64,000 nt of DNA from Pseudobacteroides sp035370245 (lineage in GTDB: Bacteria > Bacillota > Clostridia > Acetivibrionales > DSM-2933). Location of the stretch: assembly GCA_035370245.1 (NCBI GenBank), contig DAOOVO010000006.1:8662-72661 (forward strand). The letters run 5' to 3'. The notes under the pieces are model-generated. The model saw only the letters and a list, made by a program, of their open reading frames with translations, searched no databases and had not been told where the DNA came from. Each line of letters begins with the position of its first letter. Position 1 is the stretch's first letter. Positions 16,239-25,192 of this stretch are shown piece by piece. The position numbers and the translations under genes are program-made.

Positions 16239-17312
16239 TCAAGCTTTATTGTTCATAACCAACTCTATAAGCTTTCCATTGTTTTTTGCAATATCTATTA
16301 CATCTTCGCTTATAACTTCTCCGGAATTGATTATTACCTTGCCCAAATTATCAGTTATTGTTTTGGTTGCTTTTCTTCCTTTAAGGTATTGTCTCTGACG
16401 TTGTTCAAACAAACTTTGGGTACTGGTTTTGAGTTTGGAATCTGTGTTGATATACCCTTGAATATCAGTATAATTTTTTTCTTCCTGCTTCTTTATATCA
16501 TCATCTTTTTCATCACTTCCACCTAAATCCGTTTCAGCACTAATATCCTGAACCGATTGATTTTGAGATCCACTATTATCTTGCACCGTATCGGAAGTGT
16601 ATATATTGTTTTCTTGATTAATATTAGTATCCGGCCCCTGAGCTTTATTAAAGAAAGTATCTCCTTCTTTGGCTATCAGTTTATCTATGTCGGCAGATAA
16701 TTCATCTATAGCCTTATTGATACTGTTAACATCCTCTTCAATATTATCTTTATCTATATTGTCCCAATTTTTTTTTTGCTGTTCTTTTTGAACTCCTGCC
16801 GAACTTAGCTGGGAGGAGTTGTCCAATAAATTGCTTTCAACTTCTTCTGTAACAACAATCAGATTTTTGCCAAAAGTTATTACATTATTCCTTGGTATTA
16901 TTCTTACCTTTTTGTGAGTTATATCGGCAATATACTCAAGTCCTGTAATCCTGCAGTTATTATCTTCGTCAAAGAAAAAGTCTCCGATTTCTCCAATTAA
17001 ACGTCCCTTTTTGGTAAGAACCTTAGAGCCTTTTACCTGAATGTTTTTCTGCAGTAAATCTATTGCAGCAGGTATTCTGCCTATATCATTTATAGCACTA
17101 TCATTTTCTATAGTTAGTGCATATTCACCCATTCCTAAAACGCTTGATGTTGAAATAACCCGTGCACTTAATATCTGAATTCCGCTGTCTACAACTATGT
17201 AGTCCACTGTTCCTTCATCAGCGTTCACCAGAATGCTTTTCACTTTACCTACTTCAACTCCGTCAGAAATGCTTATTATGGGCAAACCTAATACTTCCTG
17301 CGTTTTTTTCAT
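16239..17312 (-). CDS. PRC-barrel domain protein
   Basis: A 357-residue protein. Two PRC-barrel modules occupy the first ~170 residues: QEVLGLPIISISDGVEVGKV and SKVLTKKGRLIGEIGDFFFDE. A long polar, Gln/Asn/Asp-rich low-complexity region follows (about 175-285). A short conserved-looking C-terminal domain (about 295-357) contains GKVIINSGEVISEDVIDIAKNNGKL, which resembles the barrel-sandwich tail of related clostridial proteins. PRC barrels occur in RNA-processing and sporulation proteins (YlmC/YmxH); the precise role is unknown. It lies between the acidic repeat protein and the VanW protein on the same strand, a possible envelope/sporulation grouping. Confidence 0.82.
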   Translation of the reverse strand: MKKTQEVLGLPIISISDGVEVGKVKSILVNADEGTVDYIVVDSGIQILSARVISTSSVLGMGEYALTIENDSAINDIGRIPAAIDLLQKNIQVKGSKVLTKKGRLIGEIGDFFFDEDNNCRITGLEYIADITHKKVRIIPRNNVITFGKNLIVVTEEVESNLLDNSSQLSSAGVQKEQQKKNWDNIDKDNIEEDVNSINKAIDELSADIDKLIAKEGDTFFNKAQGPDTNINQENNIYTSDTVQDNSGSQNQSVQDISAETDLGGSDEKDDDIKKQEEKNYTDIQGYINTDSKLKTSTQSLFEQRQRQYLKGRKATKTITDNLGKVIINSGEVISEDVIDIAKNNGKLIELVMNNKA

Positions 17313-17473
17313 TACCGTGGATCCCCCTTCTAAAGCTGCTTATTATAAAACTGTTTTATTCCGGACATTTTAATAATACATACTATTATACTATTATTCA
17401 AGTATTCTTGTTTAAATAAAATCAATTCAGCTTTTAAAATGCCCAACCAGTTAATTATTGATATAATTTCTTA

Positions 17474-19495
17474 TCACAAATTACAGATAATCTGTGCTTT
17501 AACATCATCATTCATAATACTTCCATAATTTGCAACATAGCTTTCCAATATATCTTTCGCCAGGTCAGACTTTCCTAACTGCTTGTACAATACACATATA
17601 TCTAAAACTAGCCAAAATACTACCTGATCATCAATATCATGTTCGAGTGCATACATGTAATTTACTATGGCTCCCTCAAGATCTCCTGAAGCCTTTAACA
17701 TGAACGCATGCTCTATCAGTCTGTCAACTTCATTTATAGTATCTGCATTAATCTCGTCACTTATGTGGTCAAACAGGCTATCGGCTTGCTCTGCAATTTC
17801 AGATTCAGCCTCGCATGTTTCAGGCTCTTCCTCAATACTTATATCTTCATCTATATCTTCTATAACCTCTAGCTGATCTATATCACTTTCAGTTGTCGCT
17901 TCAATTGTTTCCTCTTCCTGTTCTGTTATTTCACTTTCTTCAATTACAGATTCTTGAACCTCTATCTCTTCCTCTATACTATCAGTTTGGTCTGTAGCCT
18001 CAGATGTCTCAATCTCTTCTTCTACGATATCGGTTTGCTCTGCTATTTCAGATTCAACCTCACATACTTCAAATCCTTCAAGTTCTTCCTCAATACTTAT
18101 ATCTTCACCTATATCTTCTATGACCTCTAGCTGATCTATATCACTTTCAGTTGTCGCTTCAATTGTTTCCTCTTCCTGTTCTGTTATTTCATTTTCTTCA
18201 ATTACAGGTTCCTGTACCTCTATCTCTTCCTCTATGATATTAGTTTGCTCTGCAACCTCAGATGTCTCAATTTCTTCTACGATATCGGTTTGCTCTGCTA
18301 TTTCAGATTCAACCTCACATGCTTCAAGTACTTCAAGTTCTTCAAGTTCTTCCTCAATACTTATATCTTCACCTATATCCTCTATGACCTCTAATTGATC
18401 TATATCACTTTCAGTTGCTGCTTCAATTGTTTCCTCTTCCTGTTCTGTTATTTCACTTTCTTCAATATTTTCAGGTTCCTGAACCTCTATCTCTTCCTCT
18501 ATGCTATTAATTTGGTCTGCAACCTCAGATGTCTCAATCTCTTCTTCTATGATATCGGTTTGCTCTGCTATTCCAGATTCAACCTCACATACTTCAAGCA
18601 CTTCAAGTTCTTCCTCAATACTTATATCTTCACCTATATCTTCTATAACCTCTAGCTGATCTATATCACTTTCAGTTGTCGCTTCAATTGTTTCCTCTTC
18701 CTGTTCTGTTATTTCACTTTCTTCAATTACAGATTCTTGAACCTCTATCTCTTCCTCTATACTATCAGTTTGGTCTGTAGCCTCAGATGTCTCAATCTCT
18801 TCTTCTACGATATCGGTTTGCTCTATAACCTCAAATTCAGCATCAGGCTCTTCATTTACCTGATCTGTTATCTCATTTTCTTTAAATTCTCCATCTTGGG
18901 TACCAGTATTTTCTCCATTAATATCAATAGTACCTATACCAATTGTATCAATATTTTTGTCACTGTCAACAGGTTTTTGTAACATAATTTGCCCAACCCC
19001 TACAGTCTCTTGCAAAACAGGCACATGGTAATTATTTGTACGGCTGTTTTCTATTGGTGCAGACTCATTTGTTGCAGGCTTTAAAGCCGGGTGCCCTATC
19101 CGAGAGAATAGCTTATGCATCAGCATAAAAATATAAGAAATCGGATTTTGATTATTTTCATCACTTTCATCACTTTCATCATTTTCACCAATAACAATTG
19201 TGGACAAATATACGGAAAGTATTAATATCCCGCCCAAATACACAATAAAAATAACAGTATATGAGAATCCTGTCCACAAATTGATATGTAGAATCTCATT
19301 AATTCTAGTAGTCATATCTAAAATTGCCCCAGAAATTATAGGAAAAAAACTACTTAAAATAGCCACCGAAATAGAGCAAAATACAACAGCCATAACCTTA
19401 TGCTTCTTTGTCATACTTTTTTTGTCAAGATAATGTGCAAACAAAATAGATGACACGATAGCCAACGTTACCGTAACTATAAAATACTGGTACAT
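17474..19495 (-). CDS. Acidic tandem-repeat membrane protein with TPR-like tail
   Basis: A 673-residue protein not matched to a known family. The first ~105 residues hold three hydrophobic helices. A polar linker (105-225) follows, then four tandem repeats of about 83-91 residues, extremely rich in Glu, Ile, Val and Thr. Each contains EEEIEVQE, EITEQEEETIEA, ESDIDQLEVIEDI and DISIEEE. The last ~90 residues look like two TPR helix pairs (IEHAFMLKASGDLEGAIVNYMYALEHD). The repeats could form a long, highly charged extended or coiled rod. GGGGGCC precedes the ATG. It is likely anchored in the membrane with the acidic part in the cytoplasm or outside; the sequence does not settle which. Confidence 0.78.
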   Translation of the reverse strand: MYQYFIVTVTLAIVSSILFAHYLDKKSMTKKHKVMAVVFCSISVAILSSFFPIISGAILDMTTRINEILHINLWTGFSYTVIFIVYLGGILILSVYLSTIVIGENDESDESDENNQNPISYIFMLMHKLFSRIGHPALKPATNESAPIENSRTNNYHVPVLQETVGVGQIMLQKPVDSDKNIDTIGIGTIDINGENTGTQDGEFKENEITDQVNEEPDAEFEVIEQTDIVEEEIETSEATDQTDSIEEEIEVQESVIEESEITEQEEETIEATTESDIDQLEVIEDIGEDISIEEELEVLEVCEVESGIAEQTDIIEEEIETSEVADQINSIEEEIEVQEPENIEESEITEQEEETIEAATESDIDQLEVIEDIGEDISIEEELEELEVLEACEVESEIAEQTDIVEEIETSEVAEQTNIIEEEIEVQEPVIEENEITEQEEETIEATTESDIDQLEVIEDIGEDISIEEELEGFEVCEVESEIAEQTDIVEEEIETSEATDQTDSIEEEIEVQESVIEESEITEQEEETIEATTESDIDQLEVIEDIDEDISIEEEPETCEAESEIAEQADSLFDHISDEINADTINEVDRLIEHAFMLKASGDLEGAIVNYMYALEHDIDDQVVFWLVLDICVLYKQLGKSDLAKDILESYVANYGSIMNDDVKAQIICNL
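17795..18829. repeat. Four tandem ~250-270 bp repeats within the acidic protein gene
   Basis: The motif encoding ESDIDQLEVIEDI recurs four times at about 260-bp intervals. By eye, 17851-18041 (in the last unit) and 18634-18824 (in the first) are identical over about 190 bp, whereas the two middle units carry substitutions and small in-frame indels. This points to duplication followed by gene conversion between the outer units. Confidence 0.85.
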
Positions 19496-19944
19496 AAAGG
19501 CCCCCTTATGGTTTTTATAGTAGTTTGTAAATCAAAAACTAATAATTAATTTTTACCATAATTCACAATGCAGATTAAGTAAGACACATTTTACCTACAA
19601 TACCTATGCAAAGCCAGTTAAACTTCCAGGCATTGCATTACAGCAAGTAATTATTTTCCCCTGAAAAGAAATAATGTATGAACCTAAATTGAAATCACAA
19701 TAAATCACTTATTGCACAAATCTATATTAAATTAATATTGATTTTATAGTATTATACCGAAATGCTTAATATATTTTTATTATACTATTAATAATATCTT
19801 AACGCTTTACATTTATATATATATAAATTAATATAATATTAACATTTTTACAAGCAAAATTTCAAATTTTATTATATTTTCGGACAATTTTTTCGCAAAT
19901 TAAGCAGCAAAATAAGACATTTTTTGTTGAAAGCAGGTTATATA

Positions 19945-20475
19945 ATGATATTAAGCAAATTTGACAAATTCCTTATACACAGACAAAGCCTGATTGACCA
20001 GTACACTAAAGGCGATATGACTAAAGATGAATTCATTGAAGCCAACTATTCCTATATTAACTCTACAGATCTTGTTCCATTCAAAAAGTTGGACAATGTA
20101 AAAAAAGCCATCTTTAATTACCAATACTATAATGTTCTTGCCAAGTACTACCAAAAACGTGCCCATGAGCTCAATCCAAAACATGGAGCAAGAGAAGATT
20201 TTCTGGAACAGGCTAATTATTTTTACTCCAAAAAAGACCATGTTACGCTAAAGCTATTGCAGCTAATCGATTATCAGGGTGTCGAAGCTTACTTTGTCAG
20301 AGTTAAGTCGCCTAACTTGAAAAGAAAACTTTTTGAAATAGTGTTAAAGGACTATGAAGGCCTTATTTTGCATTCAAAAAATGAAACCCTGCTAAACACA
20401 TTAAAAAGAGAAAATGTGTTTATAGACGAAATTAGGACCTCTCTCGTTGATGATTACATCAACAAAAGATATTAA
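19945..20475 (+). CDS. Conserved clostridial protein, DUF6648-like
   Basis: A 176-residue soluble, highly helical, Lys/Tyr-rich protein beginning MILSKFDKFLIHRQSLIDQY. It has the pattern of a clostridial family of unknown function; I recall DUF6648 but cannot verify it. Visible segments are YTKGDMTKDEFIEANY and YQYYNVLAKYYQKRAHEL. The C-terminus has no motif I recognise. The ATG at 19945 with AGG 9 bases upstream is preferred to TTG codons at 19924-19929. The 450-base divergent spacer to the acidic repeat gene is very AT-rich with no feature I can name. Confidence 0.72.
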   Translation: MILSKFDKFLIHRQSLIDQYTKGDMTKDEFIEANYSYINSTDLVPFKKLDNVKKAIFNYQYYNVLAKYYQKRAHELNPKHGAREDFLEQANYFYSKKDHVTLKLLQLIDYQGVEAYFVRVKSPNLKRKLFEIVLKDYEGLILHSKNETLLNTLKRENVFIDEIRTSLVDDYINKRY

Positions 20476-20495
20476 CAACAAAATTGTGCTGTTAA

Positions 20496-20570
20496 ACATA
20501 AGAACCCAGAATTCCTGACTCAGAATGTTTCTTGTTAAATTCTGAATTCTAAATTCCGGGTTCTTACTTC
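20496..20570. terminator. Hairpin between convergent genes (before lon 3' end)
   Basis: TAAGAACCCAGAATTC pairs imperfectly with AATTCCGGGTTCTTA. It separates the convergent stops of the 176-residue protein and lon and could terminate both, although T-runs are interrupted. The right arm is part of a heptamer repeat. Confidence 0.45.
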
Positions 20571-20588
20571 TAACTTCTTACTTCTTCA
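20540..20588. repeat. Heptanucleotide tandem repeat (7 units)
   Basis: Seven consecutive 7-mers read TTCTGAA, TTCTAAA, TTCCGGG, TTCTTAC, TTCTAAC, TTCTTAC and TTCTTCA, ending four bases before the lon stop codon. The same TTCTNNN periodicity recurs at 23995-24043. Confidence 0.75.
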
Positions 20589-20591
20589 ATC

Positions 20592-23039
20592 TTATTGCTC
20601 TATATTAATAACTCCTTTTTCCAGACTGGTAACTGCAGCCTGGTCCTTCGCAATTATCTCATCAGACACTTTATCCTGCACTTTATTTTTCATTCTTTTG
20701 TAGTTTGGCTTTGCTAAAGCTGTGCTTATTACGGTTTCCATTTCAGAAGCAAGCACAAACTTAATTTTCTTCCTTACATTTTCCGGTATATCATCAATAT
20801 CTTTTTTATTGTCCATAGGTACAATAACAGTATTTATTCCAGCTCTATGAGCGGCAAGAACCTTTTCCTTAAGACCTCCTATAGGAAGCACCCTGCCCCT
20901 AAGAGTTATTTCTCCTGTCATTGCAACATTCTTTTTTACAGGTATTCCTGTTAAGGCTGATATCATAGCTGTAGCCAAAGTAATTCCGGCTGAAGGTCCA
21001 TCCTTCGGAATAGCCCCTTCAGGTACGTGAATGTGGATATCATATTTATTGTAAAAATTCTTGTCAATATAAAGTTGATCCGCTTTTGATCTTATAAAGC
21101 TCATTGCAGCTCTGGCAGACTCCTTCATAATATCTCCCAAATGACCTGTAAGTTCTAACTTTCCATTTCCATCCATAAGAGATACTTCGATGGATAATGT
21201 ATCTCCTCCAACAGGAGTCCAGGCCAGGCCTGTAGCTATACCTATTTCATCCTTCTCATTTGCCTTGTCATACCTGAATTTCTTAGTTCCCAGATATTTT
21301 TCCAGCTTTTCGGAAGTAATTTTTATTGTTTTGCTCCTTGATGAAACTAAAGTCCTAGCGGCCTTCCTGCATAGAGTTGCAATCTCTCTTTCAAGATTTC
21401 TTACACCTGCTTCTCTGGTGTAGTAGTTTATTACATCTCTAGCAGTTTTTTCATCAATCTCAATGCTCTTTTTATCGAGTCCATGAGCTTCAATCTGCTT
21501 AGGTATCAGATATTTTAATGCTATATTAACCTTTTCTTCCTCGGTATAGCTTGATATATGAATGACTTCCATTCTGTCCAATAACGGTCTTGGTATAGTC
21601 TCCAAGCTATTTGCCGTAGTCAGGAACATTACATTTGAAAGATCAAAGGGCAGCTCCAAATAATGGTCACGGAACGCAAAGTTCTGCTCACCGTCTAGAA
21701 CCTCAAGCATTGCAGAAGCAGGATCTCCTCTGAAATCCGAGCTCATCTTGTCAATTTCGTCGAGTAATATAAGAGGATTTTTTGTTCCTGCCTGTTTCAA
21801 TGAAGCTATAATTCTGCCAGGCATTGCACCTACATAAGTACGCCTGTGCCCTCTTATCTCTGATTCATCCTTCACCCCACCAAGAGACATCCTGACATAA
21901 TTCCTGTTCAATGCACGTGCTATTGACTTAGCTATAGACGTTTTACCTACTCCAGGCGGTCCAACAAGGCAAAGTATAGGCCCCTTGAGATTGTTTTTTA
22001 GCTTTCTTACAGCTAAATACTCAATTATTCTATCCTTAACCTTTTCAAGGCCGTAGTGATCTTCATTCAGTATTTCTTCAGCCTTTTTGAGATCTATGAT
22101 CTCTTCAGTTTCCTTACTCCACGGCAAATCAAAAATCCAATCAAGATACGTTCTTATTACAGATCCTTCCGCAGACCCCGATTGCATCTTCAAAAGGCGG
22201 TCCAATTCCTTTAGAACCTTTTTCTCAACTTCCTCAGGAAATTCCGCTTTTTTGAGCTTTTCCTTATATTCTTCAACCTCGCCTGTAACGCCTTCCTTAT
22301 CGCCAAGCTCACTCTGAATAGCCTTTAATTGCTCTCTTAAATAATATTCCTTCTGCATCTTGTCTATTTGCTTACGAACTTTGCTGTTAATATTTTTCTC
22401 AATTTCAAGAATTTCCATTTCCTTCAAGAGGATTTCTAATATCTTTTCCAATCTTATCTTGGGATTAAACTCGTTCAATATTTCCTGCTTCTGTTCAACC
22501 TTTAAAAAGATGTTGGAAGCCACCATATCGGACAATTGTCCCGGATCTTCTATGGTTGTAATAGACAATACCGTTTCAGGAGATATCTTGTTGCTTAGCC
22601 CTACATAATCCTCAAAAGCTGATAAAACCCTTCTTTTTAACGCCTCAATTTCCAGGCTTTGCTGATCGTCATTCATATAAATTTTTTCAACAACCTCAGC
22701 CGCAAAAAACGGTTCAGTTTGAGTAAACTCACTTATTTCAGCTCTGCTAACACCCTCCACAAGAACCCTGATAGTATCTCCGGGAAGCTTCAAGAGTTGC
22801 TTTACCTTTGATATTGTACCTACACTATAAACATCCTCTTCACCGGGCGAATCGTTTTTTGCTTCTTTTTGTGTAACCAGAAATATAAGTTGGTTATTAA
22901 TCATTGCTTCTTCTAACGCTTTTATTGACTTCACCCTGCCCACATCAAAGTGCAAAATCATATACGGAAATACCGTAAGACCTCTTAATGGCAATAAGGG
23001 CAAAATATGCTTCTTTATAATTTTTTTTGATTCGTGCAT
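20592..23039 (-). CDS. lon: ATP-dependent Lon protease
   Basis: An 815-residue cytoplasmic LonA: N-terminal substrate domain (about 10-200), coiled-coil region, AAA+ module with GPPGVGKTS (about 358) and ILLDEIDKM (Walker B), and a C-terminal Ser-Lys dyad protease (Ser in KDGPSAG near 680, Lys in GGLKEKVLAA near 722). It degrades misfolded and regulatory proteins. GGAGGGG lies 7 bases before the ATG. The length equals that of typical LonA. No CIRCE or CtsR operator is obvious upstream. A second Lon-type protease is encoded at 56.6-59.0 kb. Confidence 0.97.
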   Translation of the reverse strand: MHESKKIIKKHILPLLPLRGLTVFPYMILHFDVGRVKSIKALEEAMINNQLIFLVTQKEAKNDSPGEEDVYSVGTISKVKQLLKLPGDTIRVLVEGVSRAEISEFTQTEPFFAAEVVEKIYMNDDQQSLEIEALKRRVLSAFEDYVGLSNKISPETVLSITTIEDPGQLSDMVASNIFLKVEQKQEILNEFNPKIRLEKILEILLKEMEILEIEKNINSKVRKQIDKMQKEYYLREQLKAIQSELGDKEGVTGEVEEYKEKLKKAEFPEEVEKKVLKELDRLLKMQSGSAEGSVIRTYLDWIFDLPWSKETEEIIDLKKAEEILNEDHYGLEKVKDRIIEYLAVRKLKNNLKGPILCLVGPPGVGKTSIAKSIARALNRNYVRMSLGGVKDESEIRGHRRTYVGAMPGRIIASLKQAGTKNPLILLDEIDKMSSDFRGDPASAMLEVLDGEQNFAFRDHYLELPFDLSNVMFLTTANSLETIPRPLLDRMEVIHISSYTEEEKVNIALKYLIPKQIEAHGLDKKSIEIDEKTARDVINYYTREAGVRNLEREIATLCRKAARTLVSSRSKTIKITSEKLEKYLGTKKFRYDKANEKDEIGIATGLAWTPVGGDTLSIEVSLMDGNGKLELTGHLGDIMKESARAAMSFIRSKADQLYIDKNFYNKYDIHIHVPEGAIPKDGPSAGITLATAMISALTGIPVKKNVAMTGEITLRGRVLPIGGLKEKVLAAHRAGINTVIVPMDNKKDIDDIPENVRKKIKFVLASEMETVISTALAKPNYKRMKNKVQDKVSDEIIAKDQAAVTSLEKGVINIEQ

Positions 23040-23319
23040 TCGACACCCCTCCGCTTACATAAATTTAAACGGTGCATATTTCTTATATCTACTACAAATT
23101 TCTTGACTTAAACAAATAGATCTTAATTATTTCCAGAACAAACTTTTTCGAGCATTAGGAACATTGCTACTATTATAAACTTTTAAGAGGCTTATTTCAA
23201 TTATCTTAATATGGAATTGCTGGAATGACAAAAATGCAAATGGCTGATTTATTTTCTTTAAGTAATATCGTCATAAAAGAATAATTAATTATATATATTT
23301 TTTATGTATTTAGCAGTAA

Positions 23320-23958
23320 CTATTTGGCAGATGAATTTTCATTTCTAATTCTGTGCAGTAGTTCCAAATTTTCTTCCGACAATTCCTTACCGCCTCCAAG
23401 TATTTCTGAAAGTATAAGAACCTTTGCAATACTTTCCGCTGCTTCTAGCTTGTAAAATGCAGTATATACATCCTTTCCCAAAGACAAAACACCATGGTTT
23501 GCCAAAAGAATAACATCATAATCATTTATAAATTCCTCTACTCCTTTGAATATTCCGTCAGTTGACTGAGTCCCATAAGCAGCAAGAGGTATTTTGCCAA
23601 AAAGTGATATCATTTCGGCATAAGCCCTCGTTTCTATGGCTTTATTGGCAACAGCAAAAGCAGTAGTATATGGTGAATGAGAATGGATAATCCCATTGAT
23701 ATCCGGTCTATTGATGTAGGATAAAGCATGCAGTTTCCATTCTGATGAAGGTTTAAGGTCTCCCTCAATAACTTTTCCATCAATATCAATTACCGGAATC
23801 ATTTCTTCTTTTAAGCAGCATTTGGGGAAACCACTGGGTGTTATGCAAATAAATCTGCCGTCTCGTATTGATATATTTCCTTCATATGTATTCACCATTC
23901 CTTTATTGTATGCTATCTTTGCAATATCAATCAATTGACTTTTCAAATTCTCAAGCAT
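23320..23958 (-). CDS. Class II aldolase/adducin-family protein
   Basis: A 212-residue zinc aldolase of the L-fuculose-phosphate/L-ribulose-phosphate-epimerase family. The N-terminal substrate segment NTYEGNISIRDG, the metal ligands IHSHSPYTTAFA (His-x-His) and LANHGVLSLG (third His), and the catalytic acidic residue in RAYAEMIS are visible. The start is the ATG at 23958 with AGGAGG 8 bases upstream. The reading frame continues 39 codons further back, but that extension only translates the heptamer repeat. The sugar phosphate acted on cannot be told; no sugar-kinase genes adjoin. Confidence 0.85.
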   Translation of the reverse strand: MLENLKSQLIDIAKIAYNKGMVNTYEGNISIRDGRFICITPSGFPKCCLKEEMIPVIDIDGKVIEGDLKPSSEWKLHALSYINRPDINGIIHSHSPYTTAFAVANKAIETRAYAEMISLFGKIPLAAYGTQSTDGIFKGVEEFINDYDVILLANHGVLSLGKDVYTAFYKLEAAESIAKVLILSEILGGGKELSEENLELLHRIRNENSSAK

Positions 23959-23994
23959 TTTTAGTTCCTCCTGCTGTCCAAATGAACTCCTAAG

Positions 23995-24043
23995 TTCTGA
24001 TCTCTGGATTCTGGGTTCTGATTTCTGAATTCTGATTTCTCTA
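23995..24043. repeat. Heptanucleotide tandem repeat (7 units), second locus
   Basis: TTCTGAT, CTCTGGA, TTCTGGG, TTCTGAT, TTCTGAA, TTCTGAT and TTCTCTA follow one another without gaps, about 35 bases upstream of the aldolase start. The period and core are the same as at 20540-20588. Confidence 0.8.
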
Positions 24044-24161
24044 GTGTAGTATACCATATTCTTTCTACATATCAATACTTATTAATACTCGCTATCACCC
24101 AAAATTTCCCTGACCAAAAAAGTTTTTTGCAATTTTAAAACTTAAATCTTGCAAAAATCTT

Positions 24162-24189
24162 TTGATATTTAAATTAAATATGCTATAAT
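24162..24189 (+). promoter_or_regulatory. Promoter of dapF-dapL
   Basis: TTGATA (24162-24167), a 16-base spacer and TATAAT (24184-24189) preceded by TGC, i.e. an extended -10. It would give a leader of about 120 bases before dapF. Confidence 0.55.
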
Positions 24190-24227
24190 ATAAATGCTTA
24201 TTTATTAATATTATTATAATATTCCAT

Positions 24228-24290
24228 GATGTTGACATCAGAGTTTATTATGCGGGACATACCGAAATTCCACTGATGCCAACATTTTTA
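24228..24290 (+). promoter_or_regulatory. Attenuator-like hairpin in the dapF leader
   Basis: GATGTTGACATCAG pairs with CTGATGCCAACATT (two mismatches) and is followed by five T residues. It lies between the promoter and the dapF ribosome-binding site, so it would end transcription before the operon unless antiterminated. The leader is too short for a lysine riboswitch, and no T-box is visible. Confidence 0.45.
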
Positions 24291-24317
24291 AGCAAATATT
24301 ATACACCGGAGGTATGT

Positions 24318-25151
24318 ATGAAGTTTACAAAAATGCACGGTATAGGCAATGACTATATTTATGTCAATTGTTTGGAAGAATCAATTGAAAATCCTTCAGA
24401 AATTTCAAAAAAGATAAGTGACCGTCACTTTGGAATCGGATCGGACGGTCTGGTATTGATATTGCCGTCTAAGAAGGCTGATTTTTTAATGAGAATGTTC
24501 AACTCCGACGGCTCAGAAGCTGAAATGTGCGGAAATGCAATAAGATGTGTTGGAAAATTCGTATACGATAATAAATTAACCGACAAAACCACAATATCTG
24601 TGGAAACACTGGCAGGAATAAAAATTCTTGATATGCATACAACAGATAATAAAGTGACATCTGTAAAGGTGGATATGGGTGAACCTATTTTGACTCCTGA
24701 TAAGATACCGGTTATAAGCAGTAAGGATAATGTAATATCGGAACCTGTTGAGATAGACTCCCAAACATACAAAGTAACCTGTGTATCAATGGGAAACCCA
24801 CATGCAGTTACTTATGTCGATGATGTTATTAACTTTCCATTGGAAGTTATAGGTCCGAAAATGGAAACACACAGCATCTTCCCCAAAAAGGTCAATGCTG
24901 AGTTTGTGGAAGTTATAGATAGAAACACATTAAAAATGCGAGTATGGGAAAGAGGTGCAGGCGAAACACTTGCATGCGGCACCGGTGCCTGTGCTGTTCT
25001 TGTGGCTTCCTATTTGAATGGTTTATGTGAAAGAAAAGCCGTTATAAAGCTTCTTGGCGGAGACTTAATCATTGAATGGAATGAAAGTGACAACCATGTA
25101 TATATGACCGGTCCTGCAACTAAGGTATTTGACGGTGAAATAGAAATATAA
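24318..25151 (+). CDS. dapF: Diaminopimelate epimerase
   Basis: A 277-residue cofactor-independent racemase that converts LL- to meso-diaminopimelate for lysine and peptidoglycan. The two catalytic Cys motifs are present: MCGNAIRCVGK (about residue 74) and ACGTGACAVLV (about 222), as is the start signature KFTKMHGIGNDYI. The ATG at 24318 is preceded by GGAGG. A frame opening 14 codons earlier includes the leader hairpin and is rejected. dapL follows after 41 bases, so the two last steps to meso-DAP are co-transcribed. Confidence 0.95.
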   Translation: MKFTKMHGIGNDYIYVNCLEESIENPSEISKKISDRHFGIGSDGLVLILPSKKADFLMRMFNSDGSEAEMCGNAIRCVGKFVYDNKLTDKTTISVETLAGIKILDMHTTDNKVTSVKVDMGEPILTPDKIPVISSKDNVISEPVEIDSQTYKVTCVSMGNPHAVTYVDDVINFPLEVIGPKMETHSIFPKKVNAEFVEVIDRNTLKMRVWERGAGETLACGTGACAVLVASYLNGLCERKAVIKLLGGDLIIEWNESDNHVYMTGPATKVFDGEIEI

Positions 25152-25192
25152 ATCAACTACGATTAATATAGCTAAAACGAGAGGAGAAAATT

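Noticed and set aside
17795..18829. CRISPR array or transposon repeats
   Set aside because: The repeats are ~250-270 bp, in-frame within one protein-coding gene and lack spacers; they are protein repeats.
18395..18982. Two hydrophobic plus-strand ORFs (86 and 81 codons) opposite the acidic repeat gene
   Set aside because: Their Phe/Leu/Cys/Tyr composition is the complement of Glu-rich codons; they have no ribosome-binding sites.
22990..23160. CIRCE or CtsR operator upstream of lon
   Set aside because: Neither TTAGCACTC-N9-GAGTGCTAA nor tandem GGTCAAA sites are found.
24276..24317. N-terminal extension of DapF by 14 codons
   Set aside because: It covers the attenuator hairpin and ribosome-binding site; the family N-terminus starts at the downstream ATG.
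24200..24318. Lysine riboswitch (L-box) before dapF
   Set aside because: The leader is about 120 bases, shorter than the ~170-base L-box, and none of its conserved loop sequences is visible.
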